From Bacteroidota bacterium (GTDB taxonomy: Bacteria; Bacteroidota; Bacteroidia; Bacteroidales; UBA7960): a stretch of 64,000 nt of DNA. The stretch is from contig RECE01000326.1 in the NCBI GenBank assembly GCA_007694165.1, positions 25,758 to 89,757 of the forward strand, read 5' to 3'. The translations under genes and the position numbers were made by a program. This document shows positions 55,621 to 64,000 of this stretch, piece by piece (the first letter of the stretch is position 1; every line of letters starts with the position of its first letter). The notes beneath the pieces are model-generated. The model was not told the DNA's origin and searched no databases. It saw only the letters and a program-made list of their open reading frames with translations.

Positions 55621-57246
55621 TCATTCATCCAAATTGGATAGAAGTACAATTCGTCGTGAGGAGGTATAGGTGAAATCAGGCACCAACAGAATTTCCATGT
55701 CATCCCTTTTTATGCGTGTAATGTTTTCCCCGAAAATAGTTTCAATGCTTTCGTCTTTCATGGATTTATGGTAAATGATGAAATTAAAAACAGGTGCCTC
55801 TTGTGAATCGGTTTGCGGATAATACCACGAACGTGCAATAGCAAGAGGGTACAAGGAAAGGTCATCGTATACCTGGCGTACTCTTATGCCTTCACGAGAA
55901 TACAATGTAGTGGGTTTTGCATCCCAGTATATTGATATACCGTTTTTCAGTTCAACCTCTTGGCTTAACTTGTCCAGTTCTTTTGCTCTGAAAGGATAAT
56001 ATTCTTTCTTTTCGCTAAAATGTTGTTGCATGGGAAAGCTGCCGGAAAAATATACAGCAAGTGCCAAAACCAAGACTATAAGTGATGGAGCAACCCAATT
56101 GATGATAGTGTTGCTAATGGGTTTGTTACCCCAAACGCTGTACCCTAAAATGCTGATATTTATAAAAGGGAGTAAAAGAACAAAAAAGTTGTAACGAACG
56201 GATGCCGGGCCAAAGAACATGCCGTTAATCGCCGGGGCGAAAAAAATAACCACCGTGAAAATAAGGCTTGTTAACATCCAAATCTGTATCGCATGGTTTT
56301 CATTGTGATTAGGGCTGCTGGAATGGTTGTAATTGAAAATATCGCGGATACACCATATAAAATTGACAACAAAAAACAATGCCGAAAATCCAAGCATCAA
56401 AGTCATGGGAATGCTTTGGCTGAAAAGTTTTCCGTAGGTTTGGAATAAAGCTGTAATTGAAGGGAGAATGTTGTCCCATGAAAATAGTTTCGTGGATGCA
56501 AAAGTTACAATTCCCAGATTTTTAATAAGTACATACAATGCAATACCCAGCAATGCCCCTGCAAAGTTGATCACTATTCCTCTTACTGCTATGCTCGCAG
56601 GAAGCCATTTTTTTATCATTGCTACACATAAAACAATTATCCATGGAATGGTAAACATGATGACAACAATACGGTTGGAGAACACGCCCAGTGCAGCAAT
56701 GATAAGAATCCATACCACCTTGTTTTTTTGGGGAGTTCGAATGTGGCGAAGATTTAATGCGCCTAAAAGGAAAAAGGTGATAAATGCCCCAAAATGATAG
56801 GGGTGTACAAAAAGAGTTGCATAATAATAATCTCCTGCCATCATGGCATCAAAGAAGAAGAGATTAAGCATCAAAATGCCCGGCACATGCCATTTTGTGG
56901 GAATAAAGGGTCGAAAGGAACGATAAAAATAAAACAAAACAAGAAAAAACAAACTGTACTGGAGCAAGCCATGAATCAGGGTGTTGATAAATGGATTCTT
57001 ACTTATGAGAAATGAAATAAGGTAAAGGAATGAATTGGGAAAAAGGTTAAAAGTTGTGTTAAGATCCCATCCCCGCAATGTATTTCCATCAATTATCAGA
57101 TCCTGATAAAGAACCTGAAAAAACATGGAGTCGGCATTGATAAGCGGAAATATTTGTCTAAAAGGGATGACAGATACACATACATACATGATAGCAAGTC
57201 CTGACAATGAAGCCAGAATATACAAAAAGTGCTTTGGTCTTTTCAT
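55621..57246 (-). CDS. Polytopic membrane protein, possible GT39-like glycosyltransferase
   Basis: About 10 hydrophobic segments; conserved acidic residue in first loop (INADSMFFQVLYQDL). Confidence 0.55.
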   Translation of the reverse strand: MKRPKHFLYILASLSGLAIMYVCVSVIPFRQIFPLINADSMFFQVLYQDLIIDGNTLRGWDLNTTFNLFPNSFLYLISFLISKNPFINTLIHGLLQYSLFFLVLFYFYRSFRPFIPTKWHVPGILMLNLFFFDAMMAGDYYYATLFVHPYHFGAFITFFLLGALNLRHIRTPQKNKVVWILIIAALGVFSNRIVVIMFTIPWIIVLCVAMIKKWLPASIAVRGIVINFAGALLGIALYVLIKNLGIVTFASTKLFSWDNILPSITALFQTYGKLFSQSIPMTLMLGFSALFFVVNFIWCIRDIFNYNHSSSPNHNENHAIQIWMLTSLIFTVVIFFAPAINGMFFGPASVRYNFFVLLLPFINISILGYSVWGNKPISNTIINWVAPSLIVLVLALAVYFSGSFPMQQHFSEKKEYYPFRAKELDKLSQEVELKNGISIYWDAKPTTLYSREGIRVRQVYDDLSLYPLAIARSWYYPQTDSQEAPVFNFIIYHKSMKDESIETIFGENITRIKRDDMEILLVPDFTYTSSRRIVLLSNLDE

Positions 57247-57397
57247 TTGCGCATTCGTAAAGTGTTTGTGGATATATCTTTTAATACATAGATAGTTTTT
57301 ACAGAGTGCAAATATACTTTCAATATACTTTCAATCAAGCAAAGAATCCAAAAATTACAGATGGAAATGTAAAATAGTTTTAAACCAGGTATTGTTG

Positions 57398-58129
57398 TTA
57401 CGAAACAAAAACCTCCTCCAAAACATGGTGCGAACTTACTTCTTTAAATCCCTCAATATGCAATTTATAATAATCTATGGTTTTCTGCAAAAGATCTTTT
57501 CGCAAATGAGAAGGAATGGAGAAGTCAATATTGCTGTCAATACTTATGCTGGAAAGTTGGGAAAAGTAATAGCTGGTTTCTTTATTAAGACAATAAGCGG
57601 GATGGTCATTTTCTTTTTGGTAAACACCCTCCATAAGATTGAAAAAACAATGAATCTCAGAATAGTTCTGATTGGGGGAAAACCCCAGAAACCTGCTGAG
57701 TTGGAGGAGAAAGGAGATATGAAAAGCACCCAGGTTTTTTTCTCTTTCATCCAAATGCACAACAGCCTGATGAATAAATGAGAATACCTGTTCATGCATT
57801 TCCTGGCGGGTAAAAGCATTCAGTAATACCTCACCCAGGAACAAGGCAATAGTTGTTTTGCGAATGTCGGTGCCAATAGTGGTAAAATGATGTAAACACT
57901 GAATCTCTTTAATGTTTAAAAGACTGTTGTTGCTTTGTTTATAATATGCAACCAGATCTACCAGTGTCAGGGGCTGAAACAGGTTGGCCTTGTTTTTGGC
58001 TTTGGCTTTTCTTACGCCATGAACCAGGAAGGATTGCAAACCCATTTCGCGGGTGAGAATCCGGGCAATGATGCCCGATTCACCGTATTTAAAACTGTGC
58101 AATACAATGCCTTGTGTTTTTATTAGCAT
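57398..58129 (-). CDS. recO: DNA repair protein RecO
   Basis: KTQGIVLHSFKYGESGIIARILTREMGLQSFLVHGVRKAKAKNKANLFQPLTLVDL: RecO N-terminal OB fold. Confidence 0.94.
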   Translation of the reverse strand: MLIKTQGIVLHSFKYGESGIIARILTREMGLQSFLVHGVRKAKAKNKANLFQPLTLVDLVAYYKQSNNSLLNIKEIQCLHHFTTIGTDIRKTTIALFLGEVLLNAFTRQEMHEQVFSFIHQAVVHLDEREKNLGAFHISFLLQLSRFLGFSPNQNYSEIHCFFNLMEGVYQKENDHPAYCLNKETSYYFSQLSSISIDSNIDFSIPSHLRKDLLQKTIDYYKLHIEGFKEVSSHHVLEEVFVS

Positions 58130-58200
58130 CCTGGTGTATTCTTCTGATTGTCAATAAACAAGGATATGGTTCCCTGCAGTGTAATTCCGCGATCAGGCCG

Positions 58201-60558
58201 TTATTTTAAGTACATAATCTTGGTCACCATGGTTTCATTTCCTTCGGGGTCTGTAGAAAAAACAAGGTATACGCCCGAACCAGGCTTGCGGCCCTGCAGG
58301 TTATTGCCGTGCCATACAAACTGGCCCCCATCTGCAAATCCATCATGTACAAGGTTTCCGTTGATGTCGGTTATCTTAACCCGTGCATTGGTTACCAGCC
58401 CCTTGATGGCGATATATCCGTTATAACCCGGTCTTACCGGGTTGGGAAAAGCATATACATCTGAATGCTGCCTTTGTCCTTCTGTTGCAAAGCCACGATA
58501 GGAAACCAGCCCCTGGTCGGTGGCAAAAAACACCTCACCGGTGCCCGGATCAACCGAAATGTCCAGGATACTGTTGGAAGGCAGTGGGCTGTTGGATTTG
58601 TTAAAGTGCAAAAGGGTTTCCCTGCCGTCGGGTGAAAGCAGGAATGCCCCGGAATTGGTTGTGCCAAACCATTTTTTGTTGGAACCATCCACGAAAATGG
58701 TATTGATGGTTTCGTTTTCAAAAAGCCTTCCGGCAAAACCATCCTGTACCACGATAATGGTTTGGGCGTCGAAGGGCTGATTTCTGAAGGCCGTTTGAGG
58801 TGAGTAAAATACGACTACTCCCGAATTGGTGCCCACCCACATATAACCATCATTGTCTTTTGCCAGGGCAGTTACCCTGTTGCTGGGCAAAGAACCGTTG
58901 CCTGGTTGGGTGGTAAGCTTCCTGATGTCGAAGCTGGTATTGCTGTTCACATCTTCTTCCTTAAATAGGATGATGCCGCCACCCCTGGGCATGACAATCC
59001 ATTTTTGGTCGTTATTGTCAACTACTACCTCTCCCAAAGTTTCGTTGCCGACTATCAATCCATTGTGTGGGTATGACATCCAGTTTCCTTCAGGGGTTTT
59101 GACACTCATAAAATGGTCGGCACTGGAGTTGCTAACCCATAAGTTGCCCCTGCTGTCGAAAGCAGATCCTCCAACTTTTACTTCGTCCTGTATGCCGCTA
59201 CGTCGCTGTAGGGTGCTGTTTTCATGATTGTAAATTTCTATCAATCCCTCTTCCACATCCATCTCAGCCAACCCTCCTGACCATGCTGCAGCAAATGCCT
59301 TTCGGGGATTTCCCGGATGGGGTGTAATCTGGATTATGTCGCGCAGGGCGTTTATTTCGGGAGTGTTCCAGCGATTATATACTCCCCAGTTTCCTTCATG
59401 AAATACAAAAACACCCCTGTCGTTCCAGGTGTTTTGCCATCCCGAGATTCTGGCTCCTGGTGCCACCCAAAGCGTATTTCCGGCATGAGAAATACCAAAG
59501 GATTCGTTGCTGGGAGGACCGGAAGGGATGATAAATTCAAAGTTGCCTGCAAGGTTTCCTTTTAGCAAACCCCAGGATCTGTCGCCTGCCCATACAGTGT
59601 TGTCTTTGTCAACCAGCAAATCATTAGCGTTTGCGGTCCTGCCTGCGTATGAAGAATAGTTTGCAACCGGTTCCGCATTTTCATCGAAAATATGAATTTT
59701 ACCCATGGAACTGGCAAGCAAATAGTTGTTTTCAGACCGGATATTGGTTTTAGGCTGAAAAAAGCCTTCTTCCCCGTAAGGATTGAATACCTCCCAACCA
59801 TCATCGCCAAGTCTGAATAATGTATCAGATGCTGATGTAGTCATATTGGCGTATACAATGTTGTTGTGTGTAACAACGAAATTGAATTTCTGATTTGCAC
59901 CGGGCAGTACTGATACAGGTTTCCAGTACTGAAAATCAGCCAGGTTGGGAGCTGTGAGGTCAGCCCGCAGTAAGCCGGCTTCTGTGGCTGCATAAAAATG
60001 GCTCTCGGTTTTGGCCAAATCATATACATTGAGCATTGCCCCTTCGGGTCCGATAAACCAGGTGTCGAGAATTACAAATTGATTGAGATCCAGAAGTACT
60101 ACCCCAAAACCACAAGCCAGGTAGGCCTGCTGCCCGTCAAAGTAAATGTTGTTGATGCTTTTAGACCCGAGGATATTTGCCTGCAGAATGTCCGGTATGG
60201 CAAAAAAACCACCCTGCATCATTACATCAATATTGCCATTCTGATAGCCCATCAAAAGGATATCTTTGTCCGGGGAATAGCGGACTACGTTGATTCCAAA
60301 ATCGCTCAGGCCACTTACCTTGTCGTATTTGCGAATGCTGTTGTACTGCTTGTCGTATTCCAGCAATCCATAAGGGGTTGCTGCATAAATGAACCCCGGT
60401 TTTTCATCCAGTGAAACCACCCTGCTGCTGGGCAAATGATGCCGCCACTGACCAATGGCTATTTCCTGGGTCTTTGCCGTCAATGCAGTGATAAGAACAA
60501 ACAAGGAAAGCAGCAATACCTTGAGGAAGGATTGCCCAATTGTATGGGTTGCGTTCAT
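58201..60558 (-). CDS. PorZ-like two-propeller T9SS protein
   Basis: IGQWRHHLPSSRVVSLDEKPGFIYAATPYGLLEYD, repeated propeller blades, C-terminal YAFPNPVRPGYNGYIAIKGLVTNARVKITDINGNLV...MTKIMYLK. ATG at 60558. Confidence 0.8.
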   Translation of the reverse strand: MNATHTIGQSFLKVLLLSLFVLITALTAKTQEIAIGQWRHHLPSSRVVSLDEKPGFIYAATPYGLLEYDKQYNSIRKYDKVSGLSDFGINVVRYSPDKDILLMGYQNGNIDVMMQGGFFAIPDILQANILGSKSINNIYFDGQQAYLACGFGVVLLDLNQFVILDTWFIGPEGAMLNVYDLAKTESHFYAATEAGLLRADLTAPNLADFQYWKPVSVLPGANQKFNFVVTHNNIVYANMTTSASDTLFRLGDDGWEVFNPYGEEGFFQPKTNIRSENNYLLASSMGKIHIFDENAEPVANYSSYAGRTANANDLLVDKDNTVWAGDRSWGLLKGNLAGNFEFIIPSGPPSNESFGISHAGNTLWVAPGARISGWQNTWNDRGVFVFHEGNWGVYNRWNTPEINALRDIIQITPHPGNPRKAFAAAWSGGLAEMDVEEGLIEIYNHENSTLQRRSGIQDEVKVGGSAFDSRGNLWVSNSSADHFMSVKTPEGNWMSYPHNGLIVGNETLGEVVVDNNDQKWIVMPRGGGIILFKEEDVNSNTSFDIRKLTTQPGNGSLPSNRVTALAKDNDGYMWVGTNSGVVVFYSPQTAFRNQPFDAQTIIVVQDGFAGRLFENETINTIFVDGSNKKWFGTTNSGAFLLSPDGRETLLHFNKSNSPLPSNSILDISVDPGTGEVFFATDQGLVSYRGFATEGQRQHSDVYAFPNPVRPGYNGYIAIKGLVTNARVKITDINGNLVHDGFADGGQFVWHGNNLQGRKPGSGVYLVFSTDPEGNETMVTKIMYLK

Positions 60559-60863
60559 AGTAAAAAATATCTGGTACGAAATTTCTTCAAACAAAAAGCC
60601 TTGAAAAACAAACCCTGAAACCGTTAAATTATTGTTGAACAAGGGCGAAAAATACAACGAATTAGCCTCAGAATTGTAATTATGTAAAGGAAAACTAAAA
60701 ACCTGCCAATGCAAAGTTAAAATTTCTATGGCAAGAATTTCGCTTGTCGAGCATGGATTTGTATACATTTATTGTTTGGACATGATGAAACATCCATGAT
60801 TTTCTTTTATGCACACCCGGGAAAAATTATTTAGGGACGAAAGAAAATGCAGCCAATAAAATA

Positions 60864-60936
60864 GGCGCATAGCGCAGAAATTATGGTAGAAATCATAAGC
60901 AATCCCAAAAACCCAAGGCGCATAGCGCCGAAATTA
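60864..60936. repeat. Two short repeats GGCGCATAGCGC(A/C)GAAATTA, 53 bp apart
   Basis: 60864-60883 and 60917-60936; core GGCGC-ATA-GCGCC is a perfect small hairpin in the second copy. Confidence 0.75.
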
Positions 60937-61033
60937 CCCGGATTCTTATTAAGAATATAAGCACCGTAATGTCAGGAGGTTAAAAGAAGTAGATGTTGCC
61001 TTTTCTTCGTATAAATGTATAGAATTAGAATGC

Positions 61034-61067
61034 AAAAAGACCTGTGTTTCCTGGCACAGGTCTTTTT
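61034..61067 (-). terminator. Terminator of the TonB-dependent receptor gene
   Basis: AAAAAGACCTGTG-TTTCCTGG-CACAGGTCTTTTT: 13-bp stem, A/T flanks, directly downstream of the minus-strand stop at 61097. Confidence 0.9.
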
Positions 61068-61096
61068 GTAAAACCATTGAATCTTTTATGAAGCTA

Positions 61097-63490
61097 TTAT
61101 CTCAGCATACTTCCTACCCTAATGCCAAAATAGATGGTTCTGGGCAGCACGGGGCCATAGAGGTAACCCGGGTCTCGCTCTATTCCGCTGTCAAAATCAG
61201 ACTGATAAGAGTTCAGGATGTTTTTCATGCCTGCAAATATTTGTAGTCCGGAGCTTTTCAGCCTGGTGTTGTAACTTACTCGTGTACCCATATCCCAGAA
61301 AGTTGCGCTTTCTCTGAGTTCTCCCTCTTCAGGGTTTTCCAGATTAGGGCCGAAGTAAGGGATGAGCATTTTTCCTGTATAGTTTCCACTGGCAGATACT
61401 GCCCACCTGGGGTTGAGGTTCCAGTTGGCTGTAAGAAATCCATAGCTTTCAGGGCTGCGAAAGAATCGTTTCTCACCAAATTCGTGTACTTCTTCAAAGT
61501 TTGCTTTCTGGAGCGTAAATCCTGCTGCAAAAGACAAACTTCTTCCGGGAACTATATTGATTTCTGTGTTGATACCCCTTACAATGGCATTTCCGTCTGC
61601 ATTTTCACGAACGTACTCTACTACACCGTTATCATCTGGTTCGCCAAATTCCATTACAAAAGGATTTTGCAAAACGGTGTAAAACCCTTCCACAAGCAGT
61701 CCTATAGATGTATTGCCCAACAACCTGTTCTGATCGATAGAGGCCATAAAGCTCTGGCTGGTCTCTGCTTTCAGGTCGGGATGATTGGTGTGTATCACCT
61801 GGCGAGCCCCTGAGGTTTCGATATGGAGGTCTTCGTCAAAAATCTGCGGAGCCCTGTAACCCTGCGAATAGCTTAGCCGCGCCTGCAACTCCGGGCTGTG
61901 TCTGTAAAGAATGTTGGCCCGGGGGCTGAAAATAACGCCTGTTTTGGGGTCAAAGTTCTTCTCCTTATCTTCTACCCTGTAACTATCCAGGCGACCACCC
62001 AGGGAAAACATGAATTTGTTGACCATGTAATCATATTGAGCAAATAAGCCGCTGGTAAGAGTTTGCTGGTCAGCCACCGTTGTGTTTTCAGTAAAGATGT
62101 CAAAATCTTCTTCACCCATTGCAGATTCCCAATCAGGATATCCCAGTTTCTTGTCTGTAAGGCTTTCACCTGACACTTCTGCACCGGCAGTAAGGCTGGC
62201 ATTGCTAAACTGAGCTTTGTATTGAAAACCCGTGTGGAAGGTGAAATTGTCGGTTTTGCCGTAATCTGCCAGGGATTGCTCAGCTCCGTAGTAAGTGTCG
62301 CGATCAATCAGCTGTCCGGATGCATAAACAGTGAGCATATCGGTGCTTCTGAAAAACTGGTGGTAATTGATGGCTGCGGTGGTAATTTTGTGTTCAGCAG
62401 CTTCAGCTATATCAGCCATGTGAGGAAGCCTGTCGAAGTGACTTCCTCCACGGCGTTTTTCCCTGATATTGTAAAAGTCAAGGTTGAGTTTGTTTCTCAT
62501 TCCGAAGCGGTGAAAGAGTCTGGCTCCAATGGTTGTATTTTCAATTTTTGTAACTTCAGAAAAGTCATCGCCATTGGCATCAAAGGGGTCTCTGGTGCGG
62601 GTGAAACCAAAAACAGACAGTCCTGTGTTCTGGTCAGAAGTAACCATGGATGCATTGAAGCTGATGTTGTTGTCAGGAGCAATGCTTCCTGCATTTCTCA
62701 TACCGATGCCCGTGAAGCCTGAATTAATACCTACCTCATAGCTGTTTACCAGCGGGTCTTTCAGGATTACATTGATGGTTCCTGCAATGGCGTTGCTGCC
62801 ATAAATGGCCGAGCCACCCCCTCTTACCACTTCCACCCGCTCAATCATATTTGCAGGGATAAGCTCCAGCCCATACACACCAGCCAGGCCACTGAAAATC
62901 GGTCTGCTGTTGATGAGAATCTGGGAATAGGTTCCCTCCATGCCATTCATGCGCACCTGGGTAAAGCCGCAGTTCTGGCAGTTATTCTCCAGTCGCAGTC
63001 CGGGTGCGTAATTGAGGGCGTCGGCAAAGCTAACCGAATGGGTGTTGGTAAAAAGTGAAGGCCCCAGAGAGTTAACAATTACAGCAGATTCGGATCTTCT
63101 GCGCTCATTGCGATCGCCGGTTACAACTACTTCTTCCAGTCCCAGAGCGTCGGACTCCAGGTAAAAATTTATCTCTTTGGTGGTACCCTGTTCGGCAATA
63201 ACAACCAACTGCGCCGGTTTGTAACCCATAAAACGGGCCTCAAGGGTATGTTCCCCAACTGGCATATGGATGATCCTGAAATGTCCGGTCTCGTCAGCTA
63301 CAGTGCCATAGGTGGTGCCTTTTACCGATATGGTAACAAACGGAACGTGTTTGCCATCGCTGATGACATGTCCAACGATGTTGGCGTCGGTTTTCATGCG
63401 CAGGTTATGCGTGTTGGTGTCTGCATAGAGTTGTAATCCCAGTAACAGGATCAGGATTGCTGCAATGGTGCTTGAAAAATACTTATTCAT
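61097..63490 (-). CDS. TonB-dependent receptor with carboxypeptidase-like regulatory domain
   Basis: Signal peptide MNKYFSSTIAAILILLLGLQLYA, GHVISDGKHVPFVTISVKGTTYGTVADETGHFRI, plug VEVVRGGGSAIYGSNAIAGTINVILK, C-terminal barrel strand IYFGIRVGSMLR. Confidence 0.94.
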   Translation of the reverse strand: MNKYFSSTIAAILILLLGLQLYADTNTHNLRMKTDANIVGHVISDGKHVPFVTISVKGTTYGTVADETGHFRIIHMPVGEHTLEARFMGYKPAQLVVIAEQGTTKEINFYLESDALGLEEVVVTGDRNERRRSESAVIVNSLGPSLFTNTHSVSFADALNYAPGLRLENNCQNCGFTQVRMNGMEGTYSQILINSRPIFSGLAGVYGLELIPANMIERVEVVRGGGSAIYGSNAIAGTINVILKDPLVNSYEVGINSGFTGIGMRNAGSIAPDNNISFNASMVTSDQNTGLSVFGFTRTRDPFDANGDDFSEVTKIENTTIGARLFHRFGMRNKLNLDFYNIREKRRGGSHFDRLPHMADIAEAAEHKITTAAINYHQFFRSTDMLTVYASGQLIDRDTYYGAEQSLADYGKTDNFTFHTGFQYKAQFSNASLTAGAEVSGESLTDKKLGYPDWESAMGEEDFDIFTENTTVADQQTLTSGLFAQYDYMVNKFMFSLGGRLDSYRVEDKEKNFDPKTGVIFSPRANILYRHSPELQARLSYSQGYRAPQIFDEDLHIETSGARQVIHTNHPDLKAETSQSFMASIDQNRLLGNTSIGLLVEGFYTVLQNPFVMEFGEPDDNGVVEYVRENADGNAIVRGINTEINIVPGRSLSFAAGFTLQKANFEEVHEFGEKRFFRSPESYGFLTANWNLNPRWAVSASGNYTGKMLIPYFGPNLENPEEGELRESATFWDMGTRVSYNTRLKSSGLQIFAGMKNILNSYQSDFDSGIERDPGYLYGPVLPRTIYFGIRVGSMLR

Positions 63491-63836
63491 GGGAGTAGAA
63501 TTATATTTATTGGCGTTAGTGTGTAGTTGAAAAATTTCGATTTGAGGAGTTTTTGTGTTTTGAAAATCAGGCGCAGCAGTTTTGGTTTTTAAGGTTGTTA
63601 TTAATTTAACAACCACAGGGCAAAAGTATCCCAAATCCTCAGGGCCTGCAATCCCTATTTGTAGGGAAAATGTAAGAAGGCACCTATCAGATTTGGGGAT
63701 AGGGTATGGTGTAATCTTAAAATAACCTGGTTAACCGGAAAGACGAATTGAGCTTGTATGTGTCGGCATTTTTATCTCTTATGCTATGAAATATCTATGG
63801 CAAAGTTTTGACACGCAGGAAAAACATTATTTAGAT

Positions 63837-63980
63837 GTTTCATCTGACCAAATACTTAAGCTAATTTTATCCAGATGAAACTTGCATGAGCACTGCGCTC
63901 TCAAAAGAAAATGAATAAGGTCGTTTATGCAAGTTCCATTTAACCAATTACTTAGACCAATTTTATTCGAATGAAAAGAA
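63837..63980. repeat. Intergenic palindromic/tandem element, copy B
   Basis: Perfect 10-bp inverted arms GTTTCATCTG (63837-63846)/CAGATGAAAC (63872-63881); ATGAAACTTGCAT (63876-63888) pairs with ATGCAAGTTCCAT (63928-63940) at 12/13; second partial copy from 63941. Confidence 0.65.
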
Positions 63981-64000
63981 AATCTCCCGGCCAGATTGGT

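Overview
The window is a Bacteroidetes-type chromosome segment, judging by several type IX secretion (T9SS) C-terminal sorting domains, SprB-like repeats, TAnnTTTG-like promoter boxes and a PorZ-like gene next to recO. Most of it is housekeeping: cdd, dprA, ppa, xseA, dnaX, tatD, ansA, recO, M16 peptidases, an FAD/Fe-S D-lactate dehydrogenase-like protein and a YihY/BrkB protein. The accessory content includes three large hybrid histidine kinases plus a REC-PAS-kinase (17.9-30.8 kb), a 1549-aa acidic SprB-repeat adhesin-like protein, a CotH/lamin-tail T9SS protein, a beta-helix T9SS protein, a SAM methyltransferase between two near-identical ~50-bp repeats, an envelope-sugar cluster with a decayed acyltransferase, and a TonB-dependent receptor. 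The non-coding signals that stand out are a dispersed palindromic element (21.5 kb and 63.85-63.98 kb), the 960-bp-spaced repeats around the methyltransferase, GGCGCATAGCGC repeats near 60.9 kb, and a frameshifted hexapeptide acyltransferase remnant at 54.2-54.4 kb. I see no CRISPR array, rRNA, tRNA, transposase or clear phage/defence island. I found no strong candidate for a wholly new system. The least-explained items are the kinase cluster with no DNA-binding output, the degenerate two-lobe pepsin-like protein and the dispersed repeats.
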